From positions 1 to 5,514 of the forward strand of contig JAQCNR010000214.1 in NCBI GenBank assembly GCA_028274925.1: a DNA stretch of 5,514 nucleotides, given 5' to 3'. The translations under genes were made by a program, and so were the position numbers. The DNA is from Halovenus sp. GTDB taxonomy: Archaea; Halobacteriota; Halobacteria; Halobacteriales; Haloarculaceae. Shown here piece after piece: positions 5,215 through 5,514 of the stretch. Position 1 is the first letter of the stretch, and each line of letters opens with the position of its first letter. The notes under the pieces were generated by a model that saw only the letters and a program-made list of their open reading frames with translations, did no database searches and was not told where the DNA came from.

Positions 5215-5514
5215 TTACAGTGGCTCCTCACCTTCGATGATTCTGAGCGCACGGTCTGCGAGTTCTGGAACTTGCTGTTCCATCCGTGGATACATCGGGT
5301 CGTCAGAGTTGCCTTCGAGATACCGCCGGAAGAACATCTCACCGAGCCCCGCGAGTTTGTACACCGCGAGCGCGCGATAGAATCGCTCGTGGACGAACTC
5401 GTAGCCAGTCTGGTCTTCCCACCGCTCGACGAGTTCCGTCCGACTCGGGTAGTCGGGGTGTGTCATGAACGTGCTGACGAACTGCTCGCGGTCTGTCGTC
5501 TGGTCGCTCTCCTC
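5215..5514 (-). CDS. Phosphotransferase-family protein, C-terminal part (runs off the right edge)
   Basis: Only the last 99 residues are present; the frame is open to the right edge, so the Met at 5464-5466 is probably internal. The segment reads EQFVSTFMTHPDYPSRTELV, RWEDQTGYE, FYRALAVYKLAGLGEMFFRR and MYPRMEQQVPEL, ending in EGEEPL. This pattern (a PSR-ELVERW helix, a short linker, then FY-AL--YKLA) is what I know from the C-terminal helices of aminoglycoside/choline-kinase-fold proteins annotated as phosphotransferase family, related to the kinase domain of ACAD10/11. The catalytic HxD and DxD motifs would lie upstream outside the window, so neither activity nor substrate can be judged. 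It ends 125 nt before the glmU-like ATG on the same strand, with its own possible terminator, so it is probably a separate transcript. Confidence 0.7.
   Translation of the reverse strand, partial: EESDQTTDREQFVSTFMTHPDYPSRTELVERWEDQTGYEFVHERFYRALAVYKLAGLGEMFFRRYLEGNSDDPMYPRMEQQVPELADRALRIIEGEEPL

Overview
The window looks like chromosomal DNA of a halophilic archaeon (class Halobacteria). The evidence is an archaeal/eukaryal-type ribosomal protein L21e, proteins rich in Asp and Glu, TATA-like boxes about 25-31 nt upstream of start codons with little or no leader, a tRNA-Ala(GGC) without an encoded CCA end, and two decayed genes resembling haloarchaeal signalling proteins. I cannot fix the genus; from memory the L21e is clearly divergent from the Haloarcula marismortui protein.

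The left third (1-1079, minus strand) is a small graveyard of sensory genes. A DICT-domain protein (330-1079) reads end to end once three single-base losses are restored. Beyond it, at the window edge, lies the start of what resembles a HemAT-type globin-coupled transducer (1-207), broken by one single-base loss and two TGA codons, one of them where the family has Trp. From 1080 to 1600 there is no credible gene. Instead there is a degenerate array of hairpin-forming repeats, each beginning with a copy of the last ~14 nt of the neighbouring tRNA-Ala gene, interrupted by a 12-bp palindrome and an inverted pair of tRNA T-arm-like sequences. This array is the most unusual content of the window.

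The middle holds tRNA-Ala (1601-1672, minus) and, divergently, rpl21e (1773-2063, plus), which converges on glmS with only 6 bp between stop codons.

The right half is an intact minus-strand amino-sugar unit: glmU-like (3896-5089) followed by glmS (2070-3896), overlapping as TAATG with a strong Shine-Dalgarno sequence inside the upstream gene. GlmS makes glucosamine-6-phosphate from fructose-6-phosphate and glutamine. After isomerisation by a mutase not in this window, the GlmU-like protein would acetylate and/or nucleotidylate it towards UDP-GlcNAc, for example for glycoprotein glycans. Upstream, also on minus, is the C-terminal end of a phosphotransferase-family protein (5215-5514) running off the right edge.
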